Position numbers and translations under genes: made by a program. Below the pieces are notes generated by a model. It worked only from the letters and a program-made list of their open reading frames with translations, was not told the DNA's origin and did no database searches. Shown in pieces: positions 1 to 10,746 of a DNA stretch of 64,000 bases. Every line of letters starts with the position of its first letter. Positions within the stretch are counted from its first letter, which is position 1. The DNA is taken from assembly GCA_914767885.1 (NCBI GenBank), contig CAJZBQ010000056.1, positions 62,001 to 126,000 on the forward strand, read 5' to 3'. The DNA is from Blepharisma stoltei (Eukaryota; Ciliophora; Heterotrichea; Heterotrichida; Blepharismidae).

Positions 1-980
1 GTAAATGAAGAGGGACAGAAGTGGCAATTAAGCAGTTTAAGTTGGAATATTCAACGACTTTTAAAGACATGGAAAAATTTGTGAAGGAAATACAGATTTT
101 AGACAGGGTCAGACACCCAAATTTGATTTTATTAATGGGAATATGTGTTGACAAGCCTAATTTCTGCCTGGTTTCTGAGCTCGTGCCGAATTGTTCACTC
201 TTCCAAGCTATCCACAAGCGAAAAGACCACCCTTTAAGCCTTCTTGAGCGTTTTAATATTGCTATACAGATCACCCAAGGACTAGCTTATTTGCATTCAA
301 ATAATCCTCCAATTATCCATCGTGACTTGAAGCCAGAAAACTGCCTTGTAATTTCTATATAAACTTATTTATATTAAAAATCATTTTTTAATGCATTTTT
401 TTTAATTAATAAAATTTTTTTATTTTTTGGATATTTAATTATATAAAGGATAGCTTGATCATTCTTATAACGTAAAAATCGCTGATTTTGGCCTTGCACG
501 TCCACTGAATTGTCTTAGAGGGGAAGAATCTCAAACAACTCTTTGTATTGGCACAACCCGGTTTATGGCTCCGGAGCTGTTTGATAAGGACCAAATCCAA
601 AGTATAGGTGTAGAAGTTGACATATGGGCCTTAGGCTGCTTATTAATTGAGCTTTTTTCTAACAAAAGACCATGAAATTATATTTCAAGTTCCAATGCAA
701 ATTGCATTTACTATGAAATTTTTCAAAAAAAGCCTATCCCAATACCAAGCTCAATCCCAGATCTATTGAAATTTATACTGTAATCTATTGATATTGCTAT
801 ATTATAGCAAAATTATATAGAAATTAGCTTGAAAATAAAATTGGTAGCTTATATTTATTCTCTTTTATATAGCATATCATTAGAAGTTGCTGTGATTATA
901 CACCAACATTTAGGCCTCGGACGTCTCAAATTCTTGAGAAACTTAACGAGGCAAAAACTGTTCTTTGTATTAGTAAATAA
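1..980 (+). CDS. TKL-type protein kinase, 5' truncated by window edge
   Basis: The kinase domain is already open at base 3, where KWRGTEVAIKQF (W from TGA) gives the VAIK lysine just after the missing glycine loop. HRDLKPEN lies at about 315-345, DFGLARP at about 490 and GTTRFMAPE at about 545. The C lobe resumes after an IES and ends LCISK with TAA at 978-980. About 256 residues remain. The MGICVDKPNFCLV and TTRFMAPE style is tyrosine-kinase-like (Raf/MLK branch), so Ser/Thr activity is expected. The catalytic loop is interrupted by an intron that itself carries an IES, and a second IES splits the C lobe at KFI/IRSC. The gene converges on the dynein docking gene with 18 bp between stops. Family assignment is firm; substrate is unknown. 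Confidence 0.9.
348..453 (+). other. Intron (15 nt after IES removal)
   Basis: Splicing GT at 348 to AG at 453 gives PENCL-LDHSYNVKIADFG, the normal kinase spacing. The 106 nt is unlike the other 15-16 nt introns here. Removing a TA-bounded insert (351-441) leaves a 15-nt GT..AG intron of the usual size. Confidence 0.75.
351..441. other. IES inside a 15-nt intron (91 bp)
   Basis: TA at 349-350 and 440-441. Excision reduces the kinase intron to 15 nt. The position is inferred from the intron-size rule, not from protein frame. Confidence 0.6.
776..876. other. IES in kinase (101 bp)
   Basis: TA at 774-775 and 875-876. Excision joins DLLKF to IIRSCCDYTPTFRPR in frame; the unexcised frame hits stops. 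Confidence 0.85.
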
Positions 981-998
981 GTTATTAAAACAAAAAAA

Positions 999-2989
999 TT
1001 AATCCGTAATGCATGGCAAATGCTTACTTCCCCTCCTTCTTAAGGGCCGGTTATTTTTTTTTCAAAAACCTATTTAAATTTAAAAAATAATGTTTAAGAA
1101 TGCATATTAACTGAGATCTCATTATAAAATTAATATAAACAATTTTTTCCTCTCTTAAAACAGGCTAATTTTCCATTTTTTCAATGTTCTGCTCGTTCTT
1201 AAAGAGGAGTTAGGAGTTCTGCTACGCAAGCCACTTAAAAGTCCTCTGGAGCTAGCTGAAGTTTTGGTCTCCAAAATAAATTTCGCTTTCTCTTTGAGTT
1301 CATATAGAGGAAGAGGAGCCCTGGAATCATCAATTTCTTCATCTTCATACAGATCTTTAAAGTCAAAAATATTGCTAATTGACGTTGGAGTTATTGCAAA
1401 ACTTTTTTCTTGTATATTATTCTAAATATTATACATATTTTACTATTAAACACATAGCCTTTTTTTTATTAAAAATTGATTTTGACTTCAGATTTTCCGA
1501 CTTAATTTTTTAAAAAAATAAAATAAAATATCAAGGGCAATAGGTTTAAGTACAGGATGTTTATCATTTTTATGATAGGCTACTGATATTAAAATGTAGC
1601 TTAAATATTCTTCGATTTGCCCTAGAATAGGAAGAATGTTATCCTCTGTTAGAGATTCAAAATTAATTGAATCTACATAAGAAGTAGTAAGCTGTATAGG
1701 AAGTGTGGTAGACTGACACAGGTTTGACATTTTCTATATAAAATTTACCTTGACAATAGGCAAAAGCTTAGTAATCTCAGCTTGGACTTCTTCGAATTTT
1801 TGGCCTTTTTTGATGACTTTTAGCTCCATTGACTGTTTCCTTTTATCAAGATAATTTTTATTTTCAATACATTTTACTTCACCTTTTTCTTTATTTTTTT
1901 CATAGGATTCTATTTTTTCTGTAGCCTCTTTTAAGTTTTCTTCTAAATTGTCGATTTCTCCGTTCAAGGTGTTAATGTATTGTCAGACTTCGTGGATTTG
2001 TTCTTCACTTTTGATAAAGGCTGTGACTATATCGTCAATGTTGCCGTAGCCTGTGGCTGCTTGGATTTCTCTAAAAGCTAGCTTTATTAGCTTGATATTT
2101 TTTTTATAGCCTTCTAAAAGGATCTTTCTTTCTTTTAACGCTTTTTGCCATTTTTTAACTAATTTTCTTAGCATACTGCTATACTTTTTATAGATAAATT
2201 AATGATGTTTTTTATTATAAGAGCAAAATAACGCATAGAAATTAATTATTTTCTTATAAAATTGTAATGATTTTAATTTAATAGAGAATAAGCTCCAAAC
2301 TATCAGCAGGTTTTGAATTTCTAAACTCAAAAACATCTTTAATGATCCCCAATCCTTTCAATTTATTATTTCGCTCTTCTCTTATTATGCTTGCTAAGCT
2401 ATTGATTTTGTTGCTATATCTTGTTTTGGCATTGGCGCTTTTGCTTCGCAGTACCGAAATTCTTTCCCTAAAAAGTTGGTCTTCTTCTATATTTTCTTTC
2501 CATTGAGAATTTCTTTTCGCACCTTGCACTGATACGTTCAGGATATCTCCTTTCAAATTCTCTAACTCCCATTATAAATTTTAATAAAAATTTACTATTT
2601 TTATTAAAAAAATATAAATTATATATGCAAATTTTATTGGAAGGGAATAGGCTTTGCTTGTAATTCAGCAAATCATTCCTATGGACTTCAATTTGGTTTT
2701 TAAGAAGATTGTTCTCAGAGCATGCTTCATTGTAATGGACTATTTCAAGTTCTAGCTTTCTTTCTAAAGCTAAAATATTTTTATGTAAATTTTTGTCTTT
2801 TAGTTCTGGGAGTCTTTTTAAGTTTTTCTTCTCATTTAGCTCGACTTCGACGATTTTTATTTGTTCGTCTAAGTAAGCATGCTCTCGCTTTTCCCTTTCT
2901 AGCTTTTGGATGATTAACTCTAGGTTTCGCTGTAACCGGTCTATTTCTGGCTCTTTGAAAAATGAGTCCTTGGTTTTTTGAGTTTTCAT
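999..2989 (-). CDS. Outer dynein arm docking complex coiled-coil protein (CCDC63/CCDC114/ODA1-like)
   Basis: The reconstructed protein is 497 residues, almost all heptad coiled coil. The best landmark is AATGYGNIDDIVTAFIKSEE followed by a W (TGA) and QYINTLNGEIDNLEENL, which matches the conserved block of ODA-DC1/CCDC114 proteins. These proteins anchor outer dynein arms on axonemal doublets, which fits a ciliate. One intron (1734-1748) and four IESs interrupt it. The start at 2989 (MKTQKTKDSFF) is the first ATG of the coiled coil. With the last IES removed the protein ends PKHLPCITD and stops 18 bp from the kinase stop. If that IES is not real, the frame continues to about 1163. Confidence 0.82.
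1027..1212. other. IES at 3' end of dynein docking gene (186 bp)
   Basis: TA at 1025-1026 and 1211-1212. Inverted ends (ACTTCCCCTCC and ACTCCTCTTTAAG on the complement) resemble the MITE termini elsewhere. Excision changes the last residues and the stop, so protein evidence is weak. Confidence 0.55.
1415..1525. other. IES in dynein docking gene (111 bp)
   Basis: TA at 1413-1414 and 1524-1525. Excision joins PIALDIL to QEKSFAITP. A neighbouring TA would add a few residues, so the upstream junction could shift. Confidence 0.65.
1734..1748 (-). other. 15-nt intron
   Basis: On the minus strand GTAAATTTTATATAG removes an in-frame TAG and joins PIVK to KMSNLCQ. Length and GT..AG ends match other introns in the window. 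Confidence 0.9.
2184..2283. other. IES in dynein docking gene (100 bp)
   Basis: TA at 2182-2183 and 2282-2283. Excision joins SLELILY to SSMLRKLVKK in frame. Confidence 0.8.
2565..2649. other. IES in dynein docking gene (85 bp)
   Basis: TA at 2563-2564 and 2648-2649. Excision joins LLNYKQSL to ENLKGDIL. Inverted ends read ATTCCC and ACTCCC on the coding strand. Confidence 0.85.
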
Positions 2990-3229
2990 ATTAAGAATTA
3001 TTAGTAAAATAGGCTATTTGAGGCTTATGGTGAGTTATTTGGTATTTCTTAAAGTAAAGAAATGCATGATATTATTTTTATTAATTTTTATAAAGAATTA
3101 AGCAAGATAAATTGTGTATAATATTTGCTGCGTAGCTTAACTTAATGAAAAAAAATTATAATTATCGAAAAATTTGCTACAATTCCTGAAGGAATACTTT
3201 TCCAATAATCATCCCCGCTTTACTTACAA

Positions 3230-3690
3230 GTTCGTGCTTCATAATATAGTGAAGGTGGCTCCTGCAGGACGAGGGTCTGCACTCGCTGGTGGTAAATCGG
3301 ATGAGTTGTGCAGGTCTGTGGCAATTCAAATAAGGTCGCTTGAGATGTAAAATTCAAAATGGTTAATTTTAACGACTCTCAGTCAAAATGGTAACCCGCA
3401 ACTCCCTACTTCACACTGGGAAATATCGGATTGGCCAAGAATACAACCTCTGGAATTATTGGACATCCCTTTCCTCAGCTCTATTCTCTCTGAGGCAAAA
3501 AAACCCTGATCTGGAGTAAGCATGCGGTTGGCAACCCCAGGTTGTGCTTTACCAAGATGCTAAAAGCTGACCCTATATACATCTGAACGCCTTTCTGGCT
3601 CTTAAAGCCCTTACATATACTAGACGTAGGTCGACTACAGGATTTAAGAGGGTGAATTGATTTCCCACACCATTTTAATGTATTGCTTCT
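3230..3690 (-). repeat. GC-rich dispersed island A
   Basis: A sharp GC rise over the AT-rich flanks. On the minus strand it begins CATTAAAATGG near 3680, then CCTCTTAAATCCTGTAG. These motifs, and AGTGAAGCACAA / AAAGCACAA-type blocks further in, recur in island B inside the ATG4 IES in the same order. Open frames are short and unrelated to known proteins. Confidence 0.6.
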
Positions 3691-4099
3691 GCGTAGCAAT
3701 TTAGTGCTGACTTTATTTATTGTAACATTAATTTTAATAGTAATTTATCTATAGCTATTTTATGAAAATAAAACGATTATTAATAATAGAGATACCTAGC
3801 CTCATAATAAACAATAAAGAAGCCTAGTAATTGTATTGCATTAAATTAAATTTTTAAAATGTTTACTTTAGAAAATCTTAATGATATTCAAGTTTATTTG
3901 AAATATTTCTGAAAAATCATCATGAAAATCAACTGCTTTAAAATTCATTTAAAAAATTAAGTATTTTTAGCATGAATTCAGAATAAATCTTACTCAGCTA
4001 TAATAATTTATTAAATTAAGGTTTGCTAAAATTTATTAATTTTATATTATGTATAGCTTATTTTAAATTGTAAATAAATTGCAATTTATAAAATCAGTA

Positions 4100-5301
4100 A
4101 CTCCCCCCAATAAAATTCCATATTTTGAGTAAATTAGCTCCCTTTTAAATCATAACAAAATTTTATTTTTTCAGTGGAAAATTAATTATGTGAATATATT
4201 ATTTATATAAATAGTTTTATAAAAATTAGTAAAAAATGATTAAAGAATTCATAGCAACTTAATATTCCATTTTATAGAGAGCGATTCAAATTTATAAGAA
4301 TGTGCATAAACTAGATATGTAAATTAATACCCTAAATCAAAACTATATAGAAAAATTTCTCGACCAAATTAAATGCAGCCCCTAAATATGATTTTCAAAG
4401 TAGATTATAGAGAAACATTTAATAATGAGTGAAATTTATTATTTTCGCCTCAACTAAGAGCCTATAATTTTTTAGTTTAAAGCTTCCTGTAAAAGTATCA
4501 AGATTTTACTCTCATCCAAGCAGTACGGAATTTTTTTGATTACAACAGTGGAATGGATCTTTATAAAGGGAATAATTTGCTCAAAGAAGCAGCATAAAGA
4601 AAATTCAATTGTCAATTCTTAGAGAGGAAATTATTTCTTTACGCTAAAGAACGTGCGCTTATATTAGAAATAAATTTAGTTATAACGGTATGAGATGAAA
4701 TTGTGATAATAAAAAGCCGCTATATACATTTTAGGGATAATTATAGCCGGTTATTGGCTTGGGCGCACTGTTTCCTAATATATCTTGCTTCCTTTTATTA
4801 AGTCTAATTTAAAATAAAAGCCTTTTTGCTTCAAAATCCAATATATTAAATAAAAGCAATATTAATTATTATAAACTATAATAAAGAAATTGTATAAACT
4901 ATAAAAGAAATTGCAAGAAAAAGATTTAGTGTAAGCTTAGTTAACAAATACTTGATAAAATATGCTTGCAAGTTAAAATTTCTTTATAAAATATTTTTGC
5001 TATTTATCTGACTCCTTAAAATTCAACAAAATTTTAAATTTTCGATGGTAATTTTAGGTTAAAATATCAAATTTATAAAATAGTTTGACCTAATCTAATG
5101 ATAAAGTGCAAGTAGAATAGTATTTAATCAGTTGACACACTGAATAGATGAGTTTTTGAATTAATTTTATATAATAAATTAAAATTAAATTAAATATATT
5201 ATTTTTTTATTGATAAAAATTTAATATAATTTTTTAAAAAAAAATTAATCTCTCTTAAATAGGAAAAGAATTTTTATTCCTATTTAAATGGAGGGGGAGT
5301 A
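4100..5301. mobile_element. TIR element, family 3 (about 1.2 kb)
   Basis: Bounded by TA at 4098-4099 and 5300-5301, with ends ACTCCCCCC and GGGGGAGT. The right end carries a local hairpin (TTAAATAGG paired with CCTATTTAA). No transposase reading frame is visible, so it is non-autonomous. Confidence 0.6.
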
Positions 5302-5735
5302 AGAATAGTCAATGTACTTGCGAACTTTTAAGAAAATTATGAGTTGCATGGCTTTATATTTGCATTAATGTAATTTAAAACTAGCTTTATCCTGCATTTT
5401 TATTTTCGTGTATCAAATCAAAATGGACTTCTATTCAATTCTGTTTTCCTTCAAAAAATTATTTCGTCTAGTCTACATATGCTATATATACTTTATTAAG
5501 CACTAATTCTTCTAATCTTTCAAATTTCATCATTCTTAATTATTTCATAATATCTATGATCCTTTCAGAATTTTCAGAATTTCAAAAAATTAAATTTTAT
5601 CTTAAAATCCAATTTTTATTTTAAAAAGCAGCAAAAGTTTATTCATTTTCTAATGTAAAACAATTATAAATATTTATATACAAAAGAGGGCATATTCACT
5701 TAAAATGTTATAAAAAACTCGAATTAATATTAGAT

Positions 5736-6388
5736 TTAACCACCAAAGCCGTATAAGGTTCTTCCTTGTCTCTTAAGTGCATAAACTACATCTAATGCAG
5801 TAACAGTCTTTCTTCTTGCGTGTTCTGTGTAAGTTACGGCGTCTCTTACAACATTTTCCAAAAATACTTTAAGTACATTTCTTGTTTCGTCATAAACCAA
5901 CCCAGAGAGTCTTTTAACACCTCCTCTTCTTGCCAATCTTCTGATGGCAGGTTTGGTAATCCCTTGGATGTTCTCTCTTATAACTCTTCTGTGTCTTTTC
6001 TTTGCTCCGACTTTTCCTAACTCCCCCCTTGTGTGCGAACAAAAACATTGGAAAGATCCCTAATTTTTGGGTAAAAATTTACCCACAATGTATTCTGATA
6101 TATAAGTGATAATTATTAAAATGAAATGTCGAGCTAATTCTGTTTAATTCTTTAGCAGCTCCCATTTTAAACATAAAATTTACAAATTAAATTAATATTT
6201 GCTTTCGAACTGGGATTTTTTAATTTTGAAAAAAAAATTTAATATAAAATTTATATATATAGTACTTTCCGTTGATAGCTATAAATGTTTTAAAAAAAAA
6301 ATAACCCCTCATGAGCGAACAAAATATTTTGTTCGCTCACAGAGGGGAGGAGTAAGCCTTTTCCTCCTTTTCCACCTTTTCCTCCCAT
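5736..6388 (-). CDS. Histone H4
   Basis: The 105-residue core histone wraps DNA as the H3-H4 tetramer. The globular part is canonical ([20 protein letters not shown], then [20 protein letters not shown]) and ends LYGFGG. The start codon at 6386-6388 is recovered only by removing a 335-bp MITE-type IES from the tail, which joins [11 protein letters not shown] to [12 protein letters not shown]. The tail lacks the usual Arg3 and reads GGK/GGK/GGK, keeping the acetylatable lysines. It is divergent from H3 across a 490-bp shared promoter. Confidence 0.97.
6020..6354. mobile_element. MITE family 1 copy, IES in H4 tail (335 bp)
   Basis: TA at 6018-6019 and 6353-6354, with ends ACTCCCCCC and GAGGGGAGGAGT. 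The left end repeats a GCGAACAAA-type motif; the right end is a hairpin of TGAGCGAACAAAA. Excision restores the H4 N-terminus exactly. Confidence 0.93.
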
Positions 6389-6878
6389 ATTACAGTAAAC
6401 TTATATGTTCTTAATTAGTTAATTTACTAATTTTTTTTTATTAAAAGAATTTAAATAGTTTTATAAAAATATGATGAAATAATTTTATTATTAAATTATA
6501 ATAAAATACTGTATAATCAAAGTCATTGTTAAAAGCGCTTAAATAGTGATAAATCTATCCTCTGTTTTCCTAATCTTATTTTCTATTGGCTAATTTCGAT
6601 AATCCAGAATTACTCAAATCGTTTCCAAAATTTTCCAAAAAAAAATAATTAAAAAAATATTTCAATTTTTTTATACCCTTTTATAATAGGTAATGGATAT
6701 CCTTTTTCGCTATATAAATAGAATTAGGTAGCCATCAACAAAATTTTATTCATAATAAAAAGGCATAAATTTTTGTTAAAAAATTCCCTCAAATCAGCCA
6801 ATCATTTTCAAGATTCAATATAAATGGGATTTTTCTTTAGTATATAAATGCGAGAGCAAGGTCTAACTATAATATTTA
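6389..6878. promoter_or_regulatory. Divergent H4/H3 promoter region
   Basis: A 490-bp AT-rich spacer between two histone start codons. It carries CCAAT at 6798-6802, an inverted CCAAT (ATTGG) at 6585-6589 on the H4 side, and TATATAAA at 6841-6848, about 30 bp before the H3 ATG. A second ATATAAATAG lies near 6712. Paired histone genes with CCAAT/TATA elements suggest shared S-phase control (inference). Confidence 0.6.
6841..6848 (+). promoter_or_regulatory. TATA-box-like site for H3
   Basis: TATATAAA centred about 34 bp upstream of the H3 start codon. Confidence 0.5.
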
Positions 6879-7295
6879 ATGGCAAGAACCAAGCAAACCG
6901 CAAGAAAAACTACATCAGCTGGAAAAACCCCAAAGAAACACTTGGCAACTAAAGCCGCCAAGAAAGTCTCAGCCACCACCACCTCAGGTGTCAAGAAGCC
7001 ACACAGATTTAGACCAGGAACTGTGGCTCTAAGAGAAATTAGAAAATACCAAAAAAGCACTGAACTTCTCGTCAGAAAACTCCCATTCCAAAGACTTGTC
7101 AGAGAAATTGCTCAAGAATATAAGACTGACTTGAGATTCCAAAGCTCTGCAGTCCTCGCTTTACAAGAAGCCGCTGAAGCCTATTTGGTTGGACTCTTCG
7201 AAGACACTAACCTTTGCGCAATCCACGGAAAGAGAGTCACCATTATGCCAAGAGATATGCAATTAGCAAGAAGAATCAGAGGAGAAAGATCTTAA
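6879..7295 (+). CDS. Histone H3
   Basis: A 138-residue H3, two longer than usual. ARTKQTARK keeps K4 and K9; the globular domain is standard ([16 protein letters not shown], then [14 protein letters not shown]). The tail is divergent: S10 is T, the 11-15 region is TSAGK, and the K27 region reads [13 protein letters not shown], so the usual R26 and S28 are K and V. It is intact, with no intron or IES. The divergent partner is H4. Codons are GC-richer than flanking genes, typical of high expression. Confidence 0.98.
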   Translation: MARTKQTARKTTSAGKTPKKHLATKAAKKVSATTTSGVKKPHRFRPGTVALREIRKYQKSTELLVRKLPFQRLVREIAQEYKTDLRFQSSAVLALQEAAEAYLVGLFEDTNLCAIHGKRVTIMPRDMQLARRIRGERS

Positions 7296-7698
7296 TTTTA
7301 TCACTTAATTACATTTTATTTCAATTTTTGGCTTATAAGATTTCGGTTAAAATGGTTGTTGGAAGGTTATTAGGCGCCATTTTCTGAGGGAGATTTAAAA
7401 ATGTATGGTTTAAAAGATTAAATTAATTTTTAAAAAAATTATGGAAAAATTTTGGGTTATTGATAATTAAAAGAAATAAATGATAGTTTTTATTGGTAAT
7501 AAGGCAAGGGAAGATTTTGAATAAGCTTTATTTTGGTAAATATAAAAGAAAAATTTAAAATTCCATAAAATTTAAAATTTGCTAAAAATTTTCTAATAAT
7601 GATCAATACTCAAAGATTTTTATGATAAAAGCTTATGGTCTACTCATTAAAACATTCTCCAATTATTTATGTTACAAAATTAGATACCAAAAAAATAA
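7296..7698. other. AT-rich spacer
   Basis: About 400 bp between the H3 stop and the sorting nexin start. Nothing beyond A/T tracts was seen; it presumably holds the H3 3' UTR and the next promoter. Confidence 0.6.
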
Positions 7699-10500
7699 AT
7701 GGATCCTGACTTACAAGATGAAAGCGAAAGGCCTCAAAAAAGAGCCTTCTTACGTGAACAAATTATCAATAAAGGATATTCCCCAGAAGAGTTCACAGAC
7801 TATTGCGATATCCTAAGAGGAGCTGATATTGATCTTTGGACTCTTGCAGAATTAAAAGAATGTGTAAGAAATTTCCAAGCAATGCAAGCCAAAAAAGCTG
7901 ATGAAGAAAAAAATAATAATGAAGAACCAGAAAACAAGCACGACAAAGAGCCAAATTTGAGCCAGCCCAGCAATCAGTCCTTAGAAGAAGAGAAATTTCC
8001 TGTTACTAAAAAACCCAATCAAAATGAGAGCATTACAACAGAAAAACCCCAAGAAAACATTGAAGAAACCAAAGAAGTCACAGAAACTTCTAATCAAGGA
8101 CAATCGGAACCGACAGAGCAAAAAAACGATCAACAGCTTGAAGTGAAACAAGAGCCTCAAAGAACTCTCAGTTCTTTTGAAGACCCAAAAACATATTTCT
8201 TAAATGCTTTAAAAACCACTGATAACCAGCTTTCTAAAGAAATTTCTCCTGACGTTCATGTAGGATGGTAATTTTTATAAATTAAAAAGAAATAAAAGGA
8301 TTTTGCAATAGTTTTTAGATAAATAAGCCATTTATTTAGAAGGGTATATATAGTCCAGAATATTCTACAGGTGGCATGTTTTCTACTACAAAAATAAATT
8401 TCCCAATTACTACAAAACCTTTTAATTGGAAAGTTAAGCGTCAAGAAGACGATTTTGTTTGGCTTAAAGGAATTCTAGGCACCTGCTTCCCTACATCATA
8501 TTTACCTCCAAACCCTCCTAAAAGAGTCATTGGTGCTCATGGAGAAGAAAACCAAGAAAAGCAGCAGGCTTATTTACAGCATTTTCTATCAACAATTGTC
8601 AGAAATCCTCTATTCAAAAGGTCACAATTTCTCTTACACTCTAGACAAATAAAATTTTTTTGTGCTGTTTTTTAAAAGCTAAAATGATTTTTTAGAATTA
8701 ATTTAATTTATAGAATTTATGTTTTAACTAAATTTTGATTAAACTTAATAAAATTAGTCAGAGATTTCAGTATAATAATCATTATTTATATAGTTAGATA
8801 TTTTATGTATTAGATGAAAAATAAGATTTTTCTTACTCCCCCCCCCCTCCGTGAGTGAACAAAACCATTAGAAAAATCGCTATTTTTTGCCCAAAAACCC
8901 ACCCTCCGTGTGAGTGAACAAAAATTTTTTTAATAGAAAAAATTTTTTTATGGAAAAAAAGTTTTAATATATAAATGATAATTAGTATAATGAAATATAG
9001 AGCTAATTCTGTTTAATTTTAAACAAATTGCGTTTTAAAACATAAATTTTGCAAATTGAATTAATATTTTCTTTCCAATTTTTGCGAATTAGGATTTTTT
9101 AAATTTCGAAAAAAAACAATATTTTTTTTAAAATTTATATATAAATTTTTTTTTAAAAAAAAAATTAAACCCCCTCCGTGAGTGAACAAAAGTTTTTTGT
9201 TCACTCACGGGGGGGGGGGGGAGTTATAGTTATAATTTCTCATAGGAGGAATTAGGATTTCTCAAAGAAGACGACCCTAAAGAATTTTCCAAGCTTAAAA
9301 AACAAGCCAGCAAGGTCAAAAAGCCTCAAAATTATTCTGAATTTTTAACCCTTGACGGCTACCTTGCTTGTGACCCAAAACACGATGAAAAAGAAAATGC
9401 AAACATTGAGGATTATTTAAAAAACACCCAAATTTTGAAGAAAAAACTAAAGAGACAGACTGATTCCTTGTGTGAAGCCATAAATAATGTAGCTGCAATG
9501 ATTCTTGATATAGCAAGAAGCTTTGAAGCTTTAGAAAATCTCCAAGATAAATTCCCAGGCATTCCAGGTGTTAAGCCTTTGTATAATTCGCTGAAAACTA
9601 GCTTTGCGCTCTGGTCAGATCGTGAAAATGAATCAGCTGAAATTGTGAAAAACTATTGCAATTTTTTCTTTAAATATGAATATAATGAAGTTATACCACT
9701 AATTGAGCTTGCAAAAGATAAAGAAATTAAATGTGCTGCATATCAAAAAGCTTTACAAAAGCTAAAAAGTATACTTTTTTGTATGAAATTAATAGGAATT
9801 ATAGAAAATTATTATTAATTTTTATAAAAATAAGGATTTTTAAGAAAAAATTAGTAGAAAATTTAATGAAAATAGAATAGAAAAGAAAAACTGTGGCAAG
9901 TTAAGGATATCTCTAAATGGGGACTTAGCCCTGAAGCTTTAAATAACCCTCAAGCTTTATTAGAAGACAAAGAAGCAGCCTTTGCAAAAATGATGGCTAA
10001 CTCCTTTATATATAAATTTTAAAGAATTTTTTTTTCGGAAGTTAAAAAAATCCCACTTCTTGGAAATTGGAAGGCAAATATTAATTTAATTTGTTTTAAA
10101 AACTCAATTTTGTTTAAAATTAAACAGAATTAGCTCGAGATTTCATGGTACTAGTTATCACTTATATATCAAAATTTTTTCCCATAAAAAATTTTTGTTC
10201 GCTCACGGAGGGTTGGTTTTTTAGGGTTTTTTCTAATGTCATTGATCGCTCACGGGGGCTAAGGAAACTAAAGAGCTCGAAAAGCTAAGGGACGATTTCG
10301 CCTTTTACAACTATCAAGTAAAATCAGAAACTGCACGAGTTTTTATTGACAACCAAGCCAAAGAAAACGCCCATTTTACAGAATTCGGAAGAGTGTTCTC
10401 AGACTATACTACTAAATTGCATGAGCTTTGGGCAGATTTGGTAGCAACGCTTACACAAGTAAGGCATGAGTGTATCCAAGCTTTTCATAACGTAAGCTAA
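7699..10500 (+). CDS. PX-BAR sorting nexin
   Basis: The reconstructed protein is 577 residues. Residues 1-190 are a charged, low-complexity region rich in E, K, Q and N. A PX lipid-binding domain follows (WKVKRQEDDFVWLKGIL, then FPTSYLPPNPPKR), then a long helical BAR-type region (LPGVKPLYN-like segment, KLWQVKDISKWGLSPEAL, KLHELWADLVATLTQVRHEC). Sorting nexins of this shape bind phosphoinositides and tubulate endosomal membrane. Four IESs interrupt it: one inside the PX domain hosts a nested MITE, and one in the BAR region is itself a MITE relic. The start follows an AT-rich leader, and the stop is TAA at 10498. Confidence 0.85.
8271..8350. other. IES in sorting nexin (80 bp)
   Basis: TA at 8269-8270 and 8349-8350. 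Excision joins DVHVGWY to SPEYSTGGMF in frame. Confidence 0.85.
8637..9254. other. IES in PX domain hosting a MITE (618 bp)
   Basis: TA at 8635-8636 and 9253-9254. Excision joins KRSQFLL to GFLKEDDPKEF. About 230 bp of IES sequence flanks the embedded MITE. Confidence 0.85.
8836..9226. mobile_element. MITE family 1 copy, nested (391 bp)
   Basis: TA at 8834-8835 and 9225-9226. The left end has two direct copies of the CCTCCGTG..AGTGAACAAAA motif; the right end is a hairpin of the same motif ending in a G run and GAGT. Confidence 0.92.
9772..9879. other. IES in sorting nexin (108 bp)
   Basis: TA at 9770-9771 and 9878-9879. Excision joins QKLKS to RKEKLWQVKD. Confidence 0.85.
10000..10261. mobile_element. 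MITE family 1 relic, IES (262 bp)
   Basis: TA at 9998-9999 and 10260-10261. The core is inverted relative to the copy at 8836. The hairpin end is lost, and the other end keeps two TCGCTCACGG motifs. Excision joins AKMMA to KETKELEKLR. Confidence 0.88.
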
Positions 10501-10746
10501 AAAATCTTTTATAAAAAATCTAAAAAATCATATAAATTTCCCATTATTAAGGTAGCGCGTTATATAGTGTTATCCCTCATTTTACTAGCAAAAAAAAAAG
10601 GCTTAAATTTTTTATATAAAAAAAATTAATCTATAAAATCCATAAGAAATCATGTGTTATATAAGAATTTTCTAAAAGAAACGGAAATTAATAGTATCGT
10701 TAAAAATGAATCCATCTTTTTACACGTATAAAAATTATCTGAGTAG

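Larger units (their letters stand above)
2990..5735. other. Gap without recognised gene, repeat-rich
   Basis: About 2.7 kb between the docking gene and H4. It holds one GC-rich island (3230-3690) and a long TIR element (4100-5301) in otherwise very AT-rich sequence. No conserved coding was seen on either strand. Confidence 0.7.

Noticed and set aside
348-453. A conventional 106-nt spliceosomal intron
   Set aside because: The other introns are 15-16 nt, and a TA pair inside reduces it to 15 nt; kept only as the unexcised germline state.
2722-2913. Plus-strand open frame over the dynein docking gene
   Set aside because: Antisense of a coiled coil; Leu/Phe-rich composition is the expected complement of Lys/Glu codons.
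8836-9226. Transposase coding capacity in the MITEs
   Set aside because: All copies are under 400 bp, full of stops in every frame; clearly non-autonomous.
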